Source of the DNA: Alteromonadaceae bacterium Bs31
GTDB lineage: Bacteria > Pseudomonadota > Gammaproteobacteria > Pseudomonadales > Cellvibrionaceae
Direction of reading: 5' to 3'
DNA: 64,000 bases
Assembly: GCA_900177435.1 (NCBI GenBank)
Contig: FXAI01000009.1
Span: 143,524 to 207,523 of the forward strand
The notes below the pieces were generated by a model. It made no database searches and was not told the DNA's origin. It saw nothing but the letters and a program-made list of their open reading frames with translations. Each line of letters opens with the position of its first letter. The first letter of the stretch is position 1. Shown piece after piece: positions 19,638 to 27,191 of the stretch. The position numbers and the translations under genes were made by a program.

Positions 19638-19907
19638 TCAGCTTGGTCCATTACCCAATTTGGCTTGTTTGTTTTTTGACCAGTCAATATAAGGCTTCGT
19701 CGTGCTCTTCTTCAGCATGCCCTCTACTCCCTCTAGGTCGTCCGACAAATCGCGCAGAGCGCAATGCTCCAAATCGACTTCCACTACTCCGTATTTGGTG
19801 AGTATATAAATACCCTTCTGCCAAAGGGCGAATGTAGCCACCTTTTTCTCTTTTATATAAGAGGCGATGTATACACATACATAAAAGCCCAATATAATAT
19901 GTGTCAA
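19638..19907 (-). CDS. Possible small protein divergent from the methyltransferase
   Basis: This is a frame of up to 89 aa. A GTG at 19841 would give 67 aa beginning VATFALWQKGIYILTKYG and continuing with an acidic stretch (VEVDLEHCALRDLSDDLEGV). The amino-acid pattern is more protein-like than most random frames here, and it sits where restriction-modification systems often place a controller gene. However, no helix-turn-helix or known family is recognised and the ribosome site is weak. It may be chance. Confidence 0.3.
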   Translation of the reverse strand: MTHIILGFYVCVYIASYIKEKKVATFALWQKGIYILTKYGVVEVDLEHCALRDLSDDLEGVEGMLKKSTTKPYIDWSKNKQAKLGNGPS

Positions 19908-19951
19908 AAGTGTAACATTTTATATTTATAATTATTATAGGGCTGCTAATA

Positions 19952-21490
19952 GTGGGTGCCACCTCTAACCTTAAGAAACTGCTTGATCAAGTTGTGCCTA
20001 TCTGGGGGGCTGACCGGGTTGCTGAGATCCTGGAGGCTGATCACAAGTCACCCAATTTCAGTAGATCTAAAACTATTGATTGTCTTTTAGGCTATACGAA
20101 TAGCAAGAAGATAACCTACCTCAAAGAAAACCACAGAAATATAACTAAATCCCTACAGCGTTGGGTGCCATCGGAGCCGGTTCAGTATGATGAATCCTTC
20201 CAAGGGCTTCTCGAAAAAGCAGTCCATATATGGAAGCAGCCAGAAACTGCGGAACACTTAAAGGTCACAAGGAAGACCGTGAATCAATGGCTATCCAACG
20301 AGGCTGAAGCTTCTTTAGTAAATAAGAAGTATTTGTCTAACCTGAAATTACTACTACCGGATAGGCCAAAGGGTTATGGTAAAAGAAAGTTTGATTTTAT
20401 TGATCTATTTGCAGGAATCGGTGGTTTAAGAACGGCTTTTGAAGAAATTGATGGTAAGTGCGTTTTCACTAGTGAGTGGGATGAATTTGCTCAAAAAACC
20501 TATATGGCTAATTATTATGATGACCATGGGATAAATGGAAATATAAAGTTTTTTACTGAAGGCGCGTTGTTAGCAAAGGATAAAGGTAAAACTGTAAGCG
20601 AATTAACAGAAAAAGAAATAGAGATAGATTTAGATAAGAGGATACCCAGTCATGATGTTTTGTTGGCTGGTTTTCCTTGTCAGCCGTTTTCGATTGCTGG
20701 TGTTTCAAAAAAGAACTCTTTAGGCCGGGCGCATGGATTTGATTGCAAGCTACAGGGAACGCTGTTTTTTGACATATGTAAGATACTAAAAGTAAAAAAA
20801 CCTGCTTGTGTATTACTTGAAAATGTTAAGAATCTGAAATCCCATAACGGTGGTGATACATATACTTCAATTATAAGTGCATTAGAAGATGCTGGTTATG
20901 ATGTCCCACTTCCTAGAGTTATAAATGCAAAGGACTTTCTTCCTCAAAACAGAGAGAGAATTGTGATTGTGGCCTTTAGGAGAGATTTAAAGATTAGTGA
21001 GGGGTTTAATTTAGAGTCTATAAAGCCAGCCGAAGGAAGCTCTATATATAAACTGGGTGAAATATTAGATGGAAAAGTTGATGAGAAATATACGCTCACG
21101 CCTAACCTCTGGGAATATTTACAAGCATATAAGAAGAGGCATAGAGCTGGGGGTAATGGCTTTGGTTATGAGTTAATGACCCCTAGTTCTCGCTATACTA
21201 GGACATTATCTGCTCGATACCATAAAGATGGTTCGGAAATTCTCATCGCAAAAAATAAATCACATGCTGAAAAGTGCATAAATGGGGATTCTATACCAAG
21301 AAGGTTAACCCCTAGTGAATGTGCGAGACTTATGGGTTTTGATGGCCCGAAAGAGAATAATTTTGTTATTCCGGTGTCTGATACTCAGGCATATCGACAA
21401 TTTGGGAATTCAGTTGCAGTTCCAGTTTTTAAAGCCGTGGCTTTGGTTATGAAAGAGCGCATTCTTGTGTCAAAAAGAAAGGCAGGCTAA
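19952..21490 (+). CDS. DNA cytosine-5 methyltransferase, Dcm/M.EcoRII type
   Basis: The 512-aa product starts at GTG 19952; an in-frame stop 13 codons upstream rules out a much longer product. The catalytic domain holds motif I DLFAGIGGLR (151-160), motif IV GFPCQPFS with catalytic Cys243, motif VI ENVKNLK (290-296), motif VIII QNRER (332-336) and motif X DTQAYRQFGNSVAVPVF. Long stretches (AGVSKKNSLGRAHGF, GNGFGYE, TRTLSARYHKDGSEILI, RRLTPSECARLMGF) match Dcm and M.EcoRII as I know them, which methylate the inner C of CCWGG, so the same target is predicted. The N-terminus contains two copies of a helical module (about 7-60 and 83-137), the second with a helix-turn-helix (ETAEHLKVTRKTVNQWLS) that could autoregulate expression. 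It converges on the restriction operon. Confidence 0.95.
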   Translation: MGATSNLKKLLDQVVPIWGADRVAEILEADHKSPNFSRSKTIDCLLGYTNSKKITYLKENHRNITKSLQRWVPSEPVQYDESFQGLLEKAVHIWKQPETAEHLKVTRKTVNQWLSNEAEASLVNKKYLSNLKLLLPDRPKGYGKRKFDFIDLFAGIGGLRTAFEEIDGKCVFTSEWDEFAQKTYMANYYDDHGINGNIKFFTEGALLAKDKGKTVSELTEKEIEIDLDKRIPSHDVLLAGFPCQPFSIAGVSKKNSLGRAHGFDCKLQGTLFFDICKILKVKKPACVLLENVKNLKSHNGGDTYTSIISALEDAGYDVPLPRVINAKDFLPQNRERIVIVAFRRDLKISEGFNLESIKPAEGSSIYKLGEILDGKVDEKYTLTPNLWEYLQAYKKRHRAGGNGFGYELMTPSSRYTRTLSARYHKDGSEILIAKNKSHAEKCINGDSIPRRLTPSECARLMGFDGPKENNFVIPVSDTQAYRQFGNSVAVPVFKAVALVMKERILVSKRKAG

Positions 21491-21649
21491 AGTTAGAAAG
21501 AAAAAAGTTAGGCCTAAAAATCATTCTAATAAGCTTTAATAAATTGTATGCTTATCGATAAATATCTTAGAAACATTTTTAACTAGTATGCCGTTACTGC
21601 ATCAAGATGATGTGTCAGATCAGGTCTAGACTTCTACAGTTAATATAAA

Positions 21650-22081
21650 TTAATAGGCTTTACTCCAGCCCCTTAAAACTACAACTTTTGGCTCGCGTAT
21701 GCAGTTAAGATCCTCCTCATCTTTTCTTTCTATTGATAGTTGATACCGATTTTTTCTATTAGTATCTTTAAAAATCACGGAATCTTCAGATTTTACATTC
21801 CACCGCTTAAAAAACTTTGTCATATAAGTAATGCGATACTCATTTCGAGTGCTTTTTCTTGGTGTGAATGTCTTGCCGTTATAATAGACATATCTCATAT
21901 CCCATTCATTTCCATCAGGGTCAACACATACAATCCATTCTTCAGGGTTAAAGGAATCTTTGTCTAATGAGGGGAAAAATTCTAATAGCGCAGTATTTTT
22001 CTTTGGAATTGTAATTCCTGCTTGGTGTCCCCCTGTCTCCCCAACATCATTTTTTGTAAGTATCTTTTTATAGCTGCTCAC
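21650..22081 (-). CDS. Stand-alone EcoRII-N (B3-like) DNA-recognition protein
   Basis: This 143-aa protein starts at GTG 22081, one base after the SNF2 stop. It matches the N-terminal effector domain of restriction enzyme EcoRII: KILTKNDVGETGGHQAGITI corresponds to the EcoRII stretch with NDTGATGGHQVGLYIP. Later FFPSLD, NPEEW, YVYYNGKTF and STRNEYRIT align with FPSIN, NPSVF, YYNSRHF and KTRNEKRIT. In EcoRII this pseudobarrel domain reads CCWGG, and the nuclease domain is separate. Here the nuclease domain is absent, so the protein should be the sequence-reading subunit of the complex. Position at the end of the GHKL-HNH-SNF2 operon, convergent with a Dcm-type methyltransferase, fits that role. 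The assignment rests on remembered sequence, not a search. Confidence 0.85.
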   Translation of the reverse strand: MSSYKKILTKNDVGETGGHQAGITIPKKNTALLEFFPSLDKDSFNPEEWIVCVDPDGNEWDMRYVYYNGKTFTPRKSTRNEYRITYMTKFFKRWNVKSEDSVIFKDTNRKNRYQLSIERKDEEDLNCIREPKVVVLRGWSKAY

Positions 22082-22082
22082 A

Positions 22083-23906
22083 TTAAACTCCTAGTGGGCT
22101 TATTTTAAGGGCATTATTCATGTCATCGCTCTCTCTGGAACTTAGAGGGACAGCTAAGTCTCCCATTTCTCTTTTCCACTTGCTTCGTTCAATCATCGTT
22201 TCTTCTACAGTTCCTTTGTAATAAAGTCGATAAACTAAGACGGGTAATGTCTGACCTCTTCTGTGTGCCCTAGCCGAAGCCTGCATTTCCAAGGCTGGGT
22301 TCCAATTTTGTGTAAAATGTATCACTACAGTCGCAGCGGTAATATTCAGCCCTGCGCCAGCAGCTTTGGGGTTTAGGACTAAAACAGAAGGCTCATCGAA
22401 GTTAGTAAACTTATCAACGATTTTCTGGCGATCTTCTTGTGGTGTTGAGCCATTTATATAGTCCCAATAGCCAAACTTAATGCCATTTTCATTACAAATT
22501 TTTTGTAGTATTGGGCCGCAGGCATTGTAAATAGAAAAAATAAGAACCTTCTTTTTGTTAGCCTTAGCTTCTTTTAATAGATCAATACATAGCTCGACTT
22601 TTTGAGTTATCAAATTATTGTTAGTGTTCAAGCTTACATCAACAGTATCTTCCCAATCCTGTGACTCTGGATCTTTAATGCGGAGTGACGGGTGTGCACA
22701 AAAAACAGATAAATGACTAACGGCGACTAATGCGCCAGCACGCCCATAATTATCTTCTGCTTCTTGTCGAATTTTTTCATACTCTTCCACACTAGAAGAG
22801 TCCATATCAATAGGTAGGTCAATGTCTGATCGTTCAGGCAGATCGCTGGCGACATCAGCTACCTGCCTTTTTAAAATTAAAGGGTCAATATAATGACTTA
22901 GTTGCATTGCGCTATCTTCATTGTCAGGGAAAGCGCTTTCGAACTCTTCTTTTGATCCTAGTAGTCCTGGTACGGCTAAATCTGAAAGTGACCAAAGGTC
23001 GACCAAGGAGTTTTCCATTGGTGTCCCGGTCACGGGTATAGTGAATTCAGTGGAAATTTCTCCTGCTGCAATTCTTCGCATAGACTCAGGGTTTTTGAGT
23101 GCTTGAGCTTCATCACAAATGAAATACCCCCAATCTATTCCGCGAAACATGGTTAAATCATTAACTAGTGTGTCATATGTGGTGATTGTGATATTTGCCC
23201 GCAAGAGATCTTTATAGAATCCAGTTCTCCCATATCCTCTGTGTACTAGATATGTCAATGACGGAGCAAATTTTTCGATTTCTCTTGCCCAGTTTGCAAT
23301 TAGCGTTGTGGGGCAGGCTATTAGAATTGGCTTTGAGTTATCAAAGCCTTTATGAAGAATTAAAGCAATAATTTGAATTGTTTTTCCTAGCCCCATTTCG
23401 TCCGCAAGAATCAGTCCGCCATAGTTATTAAGTGAGTTGGCCATCCAAGCGATGCCGCTTTCTTGATACGGATAAAGATTTGCATTTAAACCCGTAATAG
23501 CTTTTCCTAAGCTCATTTCTAATGAAGAATGGTTTGCTTTGTCGAAAATAGATTCATCAAAGTGGAGCTGAAAGCCTTCTATCCCAAACCTATATAGTTC
23601 TATAACTTCAGAAAATCCAAGGTTGGGTTTATTAAGAATTGTTGCCTTGATTTCATCGGCTATATCATGTGGTAAGGGTTTGAGTGTCTTGCCATCAAAA
23701 ATCCAGTTGTGATGGTTTGAAATTGCAGGGAAGAAACTCTTTTTCCCTGCTTTGATAATAAAGGCTCCAAGTTGAGGTTGGTAGGTGCCATCTATAGCTT
23801 CAATCTTTACAAATGGTGTTAAAATTCTTGAGCTGAGTTTGTAAGAGGAAAACTCAGATTGAATTTCTCTATAATCCTTTGGTAGCGAATCCAATGCAAA
23901 AGTCAC
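22083..23906 (-). CDS. SNF2-family SF2 ATPase/helicase
   Basis: This 607-aa protein starts at GTG 23906, overlapping the HNH stop by one base (TAGTG). An N-terminal region without recognised domains (1-140) is followed by the SNF2 motor: motif Q-like YPYQESGIAWM, Walker A DEMGLGKT (169-176), motif II DEAQ (265-268) and motif III VTGTPMEN. The C-terminal lobe has LNPKAAGAGLNITAA and the arginine-finger motif ARAHRRGQ. SNF2 motors translocate on double-stranded DNA and remodel bound protein. In this operon it probably supplies ATP-driven translocation between recognition by the EcoRII-N protein and cleavage by the HNH protein. Confidence 0.95.
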   Translation of the reverse strand: MTFALDSLPKDYREIQSEFSSYKLSSRILTPFVKIEAIDGTYQPQLGAFIIKAGKKSFFPAISNHHNWIFDGKTLKPLPHDIADEIKATILNKPNLGFSEVIELYRFGIEGFQLHFDESIFDKANHSSLEMSLGKAITGLNANLYPYQESGIAWMANSLNNYGGLILADEMGLGKTIQIIALILHKGFDNSKPILIACPTTLIANWAREIEKFAPSLTYLVHRGYGRTGFYKDLLRANITITTYDTLVNDLTMFRGIDWGYFICDEAQALKNPESMRRIAAGEISTEFTIPVTGTPMENSLVDLWSLSDLAVPGLLGSKEEFESAFPDNEDSAMQLSHYIDPLILKRQVADVASDLPERSDIDLPIDMDSSSVEEYEKIRQEAEDNYGRAGALVAVSHLSVFCAHPSLRIKDPESQDWEDTVDVSLNTNNNLITQKVELCIDLLKEAKANKKKVLIFSIYNACGPILQKICNENGIKFGYWDYINGSTPQEDRQKIVDKFTNFDEPSVLVLNPKAAGAGLNITAATVVIHFTQNWNPALEMQASARAHRRGQTLPVLVYRLYYKGTVEETMIERSKWKREMGDLAVPLSSRESDDMNNALKISPLGV

Positions 23907-24709
23907 TAATTTAACTTCCTTGCTAAGTCTTTAGGTTTCATTGCAGGCGTAGTGGAATGTATGGCGCGATGACAGTTGGGGCATAGCGGAATTAAATCTC
24001 GCTTTGGGTCATAATCTCTGGCCGCTTCAAGCTCTGAGAGTGGCTCTACATGATGAACTTCTAAGATGTCTCGTTGTAAGTCGTGATAGTTATCACTGGT
24101 TTCAAAGCCACAAACTTTGCATTTGTAACCATGAATCTGAAGACATAATAGTCGGTTTCTTTTATTTCTCTCTCGACGCTTATAAATTCCTATCTTCTCG
24201 TTGCCCTCTATTGCAGAATCCTCTAAGTAATCTGTATCTTCGTAACCTATTAGCTCGGCCATTCCGCCTACCAGCATAGGTAATATATCTAGTACGATTT
24301 CCATTGTGTCTTCAGGGCTTTTTTGGTCTGAGACCTTGGACACAATCTCAATTTTGAAATCAGTTTTTATATTTAAGTCATCAAGATCGTTAGCCCCTTC
24401 ATTGGACACATCATGCTTTTTAGATAGCTCGCCTATAAAGTGCGTCAGCAGTTGGAAAGCCTCTTCGTTTTTAGTTGTATTGATGTGATCAACACAGTCT
24501 CTTGAATATGCGCCAAACTTCAGGGTTACTTTAAGGCGTTTCAATCCTGTTGGCTTTATGCTGAAGATAGGTCCACTGCCTCTGCTATAATTTTCAAACC
24601 AGAATACTAGTCCGTCCCTATCACCTGTTGGATCTTGGGACCCCTTGATTATTACGCCAGCTTTAGAGTCAATAGCTTCTATGACTCTATTTATTAAAAT
24701 TTCATTCAT
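23906..24709 (-). CDS. HNH endonuclease with unknown N-terminal domain
   Basis: The 267-aa product has residues 1-170 of unknown fold; the part around IKGSQDPTGDRDGLVFWFEN may be a binding domain. The HNH module occupies about 178-255: a zinc pair CKVC (197-200), the catalytic EVHHVEPL with His219/220, then LCPNCHRAIH (242-251) with the second zinc pair and final His. A basic linker KRRERNKRNR precedes it. The start overlaps the GHKL gene end by 8 nt and the end overlaps the SNF2 gene by 1 nt, implying translational coupling and probably one complex. It is the only nuclease seen in the operon and thus the presumed cutting subunit. Confidence 0.92.
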   Translation of the reverse strand: MNEILINRVIEAIDSKAGVIIKGSQDPTGDRDGLVFWFENYSRGSGPIFSIKPTGLKRLKVTLKFGAYSRDCVDHINTTKNEEAFQLLTHFIGELSKKHDVSNEGANDLDDLNIKTDFKIEIVSKVSDQKSPEDTMEIVLDILPMLVGGMAELIGYEDTDYLEDSAIEGNEKIGIYKRRERNKRNRLLCLQIHGYKCKVCGFETSDNYHDLQRDILEVHHVEPLSELEAARDYDPKRDLIPLCPNCHRAIHSTTPAMKPKDLARKLN

Positions 24710-26345
24710 CAGAGGATGATTGGTTGTTAGGTATTTCTACATCACGGAGAAGTTTTCTTAAATTACTGGAGACTTCTTCGCGTATGTCTTCCCATATGTA
24801 CTTTAGTTCTCTGTCAGTGTTTCTATGTTCGGCTGCTGCGATGGCCCAAAGTAATAGATCTAGGCCCTCAATAGACGCTCGGCTGTTTGCTTGGCTATAT
24901 ATCTTGGTGTAAAAATCATGATTCTCATTCAAATAAACGCCGGTTGAATGATTTTCATCAGATGCGCTGGTTAAAAATGGTTCCCAAAGAGAGTTGGTTC
25001 CATCTGGCATTTGATTAATTGGTTTAACATATAGCTTATCTAGTTCAACGTTATTTTCTATTGGGGTAAGGATTTTAATTCCGCTACCCCTATTATTCGA
25101 AATTGTTGCAGTTCCATCTTCGGGGTTCACGGAATCTACGTTAGCTGTGGTTGTATTAGATGTGTCTCCAATGGTTTTATTTGCATCGTCGTGTGTGATA
25201 CCACCTGATACAGCTTTCTTCTGTTTTCTTCTATAGCGATTATCAGCTTCTCTATACGCGTCACTCAGCAGCTCTTTTAGGCCTTCTTCAAGGCCTGGAT
25301 CTAATAGAATCCTGCTCTTTTTAACATCCACGCTAAAGGCTTCATCTAGTTTGTGGTCGAAATCAAATTCAATTCTAAATAGCGACCAATGGGGGTCATC
25401 AGACCGCCATAAGCCCATATAGCCGCCGTAATGAATGATTCTCCCTTCCCTGTGAATATAAAAGCCTTGGCCACGGTTGGATAACTTTGCGAACTCTTTA
25501 TTCTCTTCCTTCGTCATGTCTTTTGAGTGGGGAAGTATCCAAGCTTTTACGTCCGCATGATGAATGCTGCCATCTTCAAGCTGAATTGGTAGCTTGGTAA
25601 GTTTCTCAGGGAGCATTTGCTCGGACTTTTCAGGATAGAACGGGTTCCAGTGCTTAACATCAGTATCATTGATGTTAATTTTTACAGTCCTGTGATCAGG
25701 GTCCGATGGGTTGAGGTATTTATGGAATATGAGGGCGCAATGATCAATGAGCTTGTTGGCTCGATAGTTCATTGCATTTTGTTCTTTGGCCCCACCAGGT
25801 TCGTCATAGGCTTTGCTTAATAGTCGGTCACACTTTGACCACACAACTAATGTGCCGACCTCTCCACAAAGCTCATCAAAAATTTCAGTATCTTCATCGC
25901 TAAGGGGCTCATCTAGCATTTTCCACTGATTAACTTCTTCAACATAATCCAAATCCCAAGTGAGTTTATTCAATTCACTCGAAGGGGATTTTTTAGAAAT
26001 AATTGAATACTTCAAACATACGGAACTAGAGGCTGTCTTTAGACCAAGGCCGAACTTTCCTAATGACGCCAAGTTTTCTCGAACATCGGCCCCGTAACGC
26101 ATAGCATTGCGCAAGCCATCTTGGTCCATTCCGTGACCATCATCGCCAAAACAAACAAATTTTCTACCATCGGTTCGTAACTCAAGGCGAACGTTTATAT
26201 TGTTTGCGCCGGCGGCAATAGAGTTGTCGATGATATCTGCTGCGGCCGTATATACGTCATACCCTGTATCCCTTAGTCCGTGAATTAATCTGGAAGGGTC
26301 GGGATCATTAATATATGGATCTTCAGAATTATTATCTGACATCAT
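24702..26345 (-). CDS. MORC/MutL-like GHKL ATPase
   Basis: This 547-aa first gene of the operon starts at 26345 (or at the adjacent ATG 26342, which has better spacing to GGAG). The GHKL fold is complete: N box DIIDNSIAAGA (37-47), G1 box DDGHGM (68-73), G2 box GKFGLGLKTAS (96-106). An S5-like transducer region with SNRGQGFYIHREGRII and VDVKKSRILLDP follows (about 270-350), and the C-terminus is variable. Such proteins dimerise on ATP binding and clamp DNA. Prokaryotic MORC and paraMORC ATPases next to helicases and endonucleases in restriction-like operons were described by Iyer, Abhiman and Aravind; this operon fits that class. Confidence 0.92.
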   Translation of the reverse strand: MMSDNNSEDPYINDPDPSRLIHGLRDTGYDVYTAAADIIDNSIAAGANNINVRLELRTDGRKFVCFGDDGHGMDQDGLRNAMRYGADVRENLASLGKFGLGLKTASSSVCLKYSIISKKSPSSELNKLTWDLDYVEEVNQWKMLDEPLSDEDTEIFDELCGEVGTLVVWSKCDRLLSKAYDEPGGAKEQNAMNYRANKLIDHCALIFHKYLNPSDPDHRTVKININDTDVKHWNPFYPEKSEQMLPEKLTKLPIQLEDGSIHHADVKAWILPHSKDMTKEENKEFAKLSNRGQGFYIHREGRIIHYGGYMGLWRSDDPHWSLFRIEFDFDHKLDEAFSVDVKKSRILLDPGLEEGLKELLSDAYREADNRYRRKQKKAVSGGITHDDANKTIGDTSNTTTANVDSVNPEDGTATISNNRGSGIKILTPIENNVELDKLYVKPINQMPDGTNSLWEPFLTSASDENHSTGVYLNENHDFYTKIYSQANSRASIEGLDLLLWAIAAAEHRNTDRELKYIWEDIREEVSSNLRKLLRDVEIPNNQSSSDE

Positions 26346-26692
26346 TTGGCTCCATTAGCGCCGGTTTCAATACCGTTATTATTAGTCACAGTTATTTGGA
26401 GTTTACGAGCAGTTACTGAAACACTGAGGGTCCAGTAAAGCGTTTCGGGGTGGTTAAAAGTATGGGCAAACCTTCCCCGCAAACCCTAAAGCTTAATTTC
26501 TTATCTCTATAATTTATCAGTTTTATGGGCTGGAAGCCAAGAAGCTTAAGGGGTGACGGCTTGTTTGAATGCGATTAACGGGTTAGCCATTATGGGCTGA
26601 AAGGGTCAAACTTTGCTTACATTGAAACGATTAAGCTGGCCAAATGGACAAATTATGGTTGCATGAACAAAGTTTAGTATCAAAGATGGAAA
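26346..26692. other. Interval upstream of the GHKL operon
   Basis: This is non-coding sequence. It must hold the promoter of the restriction operon, and is also the 3' flank of the intron-bearing tRNA. No stem with a T run follows the tRNA CCA end here, unlike at 19399-19430. Confidence 0.5.
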
Positions 26693-27007
26693 TGGTGGGC
26701 CTTCCCAGACTTGAACTGGGGACCTGCCGATTCGGGTACCCATGGTTTTCACCATGGCCTGGACTATATCATCACCCGCAGCTTTACCTGTGAGGGTGCC
26801 GGACGCTACTGATGTATTACGCAGCAAGTTCGTGCTGCTCCACCTAGTCTCTGCACCTTCCTACCACGCTTGGTAGGCTTGGCTCAGGATTGCCACCGCC
26901 TTAACGCGCTGAGGTTCCCCTGAATTCATCCAGTTTTCCATATGGCATTTCTACCATAGGTCACATATCTATGAGTCGGATGCTCTAACCAACTGAGCTA
27001 AAGGCCC
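26693..27007 (-). tRNA. tRNA with CAU anticodon (Ile2 or Met) interrupted by a group I intron
   Basis: Exons 26971-27007 (37 nt) and 26693-26732 (40 nt) join to a 77-nt tRNA with encoded CCA. Acceptor GGGCCTT pairs with AAGGCCC, the D-stem is GCTC/GAGC, the anticodon loop is CTCATAA, the T-stem is CCCAG/CTGGG and the T-loop is TTCAAGT. The CAU anticodon could be elongator Met or, after lysidine modification, Ile2; TTCAAGTC in the T-arm and the known habit of group I introns in tRNA-Ile(CAU) lean towards Ile2, without certainty. The exons are identical to the split chromosomal copy (19438-19463 plus 27192-27248). The gene lies inside the integrated element and has its own promoter, so it probably replaces the disrupted copy. 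Confidence 0.92.
26733..26970 (-). ncRNA. Group I self-splicing intron in the CAU tRNA
   Basis: This 238-nt intron is inserted directly after the anticodon, as in the known Azoarcus-type tRNA introns. Internal guide GUGA near the 5' end pairs with exon UCAU to form P1. The conserved core can be read: AATTCAGGGGAACCTCAGC, AATCCTGAGCCAAGC (Q-like), AAGGTGCAGAGACTAGG (R) and GATATAGTCCAGG (S). GACTA in R and TAGTC in S form P7, the guanosine-binding helix. A terminal hairpin CCATGGT-GAAA-ACCATGG with GNRA loop (P9) precedes the final omega G. There is no room for a homing endonuclease. The subgroup is probably IC3 by size and host gene. Confidence 0.93.
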
Positions 27008-27020
27008 ATTTCCAAAGGCC

Positions 27021-27037
27021 GGCAAGCATTGCTTGCC
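27021..27037. promoter_or_regulatory. 17-bp palindrome in the leader of the intron-bearing tRNA
   Basis: GGCAAGCATTGCTTGCC is perfectly symmetric around one central base. It lies between the predicted transcription start and the mature tRNA 5' end. It may form a short leader hairpin or be a protein site; function unknown. Confidence 0.4.
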
Positions 27038-27048
27038 AATTGATCAAC

Positions 27049-27077
27049 ATTTTAAGTGCATGATCTTTCACTTACAA
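27049..27077 (-). promoter_or_regulatory. Predicted promoter of the intron-bearing tRNA
   Basis: On the minus strand, TTGTAA (27077-27072) and TAAAAT (27054-27049) are separated by exactly 17 nt. It points into the tRNA about 40 nt downstream and lies wholly inside the element, giving the replacement tRNA its own transcription. Confidence 0.6.
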
Positions 27078-27191
27078 ACAAAAGCTTTTTACAAATGTAA
27101 CCCACTTTTAGGGGTTGTTCATTACACGTAGCCCTTATATAGCGTGGTTATAAAGGTCTTTGAATGTAACCTCCAATACCGCCCTTCATAA

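Noticed and set aside
19952..26345. DISARM, BREX or Druantia system
   Set aside because: No DUF1998, phospholipase-D nuclease, PglZ, BrxC-like ATPase or large Dru helicase; the gene set is GHKL/HNH/SNF2/EcoRII-N with a cytosine methylase.
19436..26720. Alternative element limits defined by the 26-bp repeat at 19438 and 26693
   Set aside because: This would leave the truncated tRNA at 27192-27248 unexplained, and the inverted attP core only appears when 27192 is used as the right end. It remains a fallback model.
26606..26827. 73-aa minus-strand open frame
   Set aside because: It lies across the group I intron core and the tRNA 3' exon; the conserved structure is RNA, and the frame has no ribosome site.
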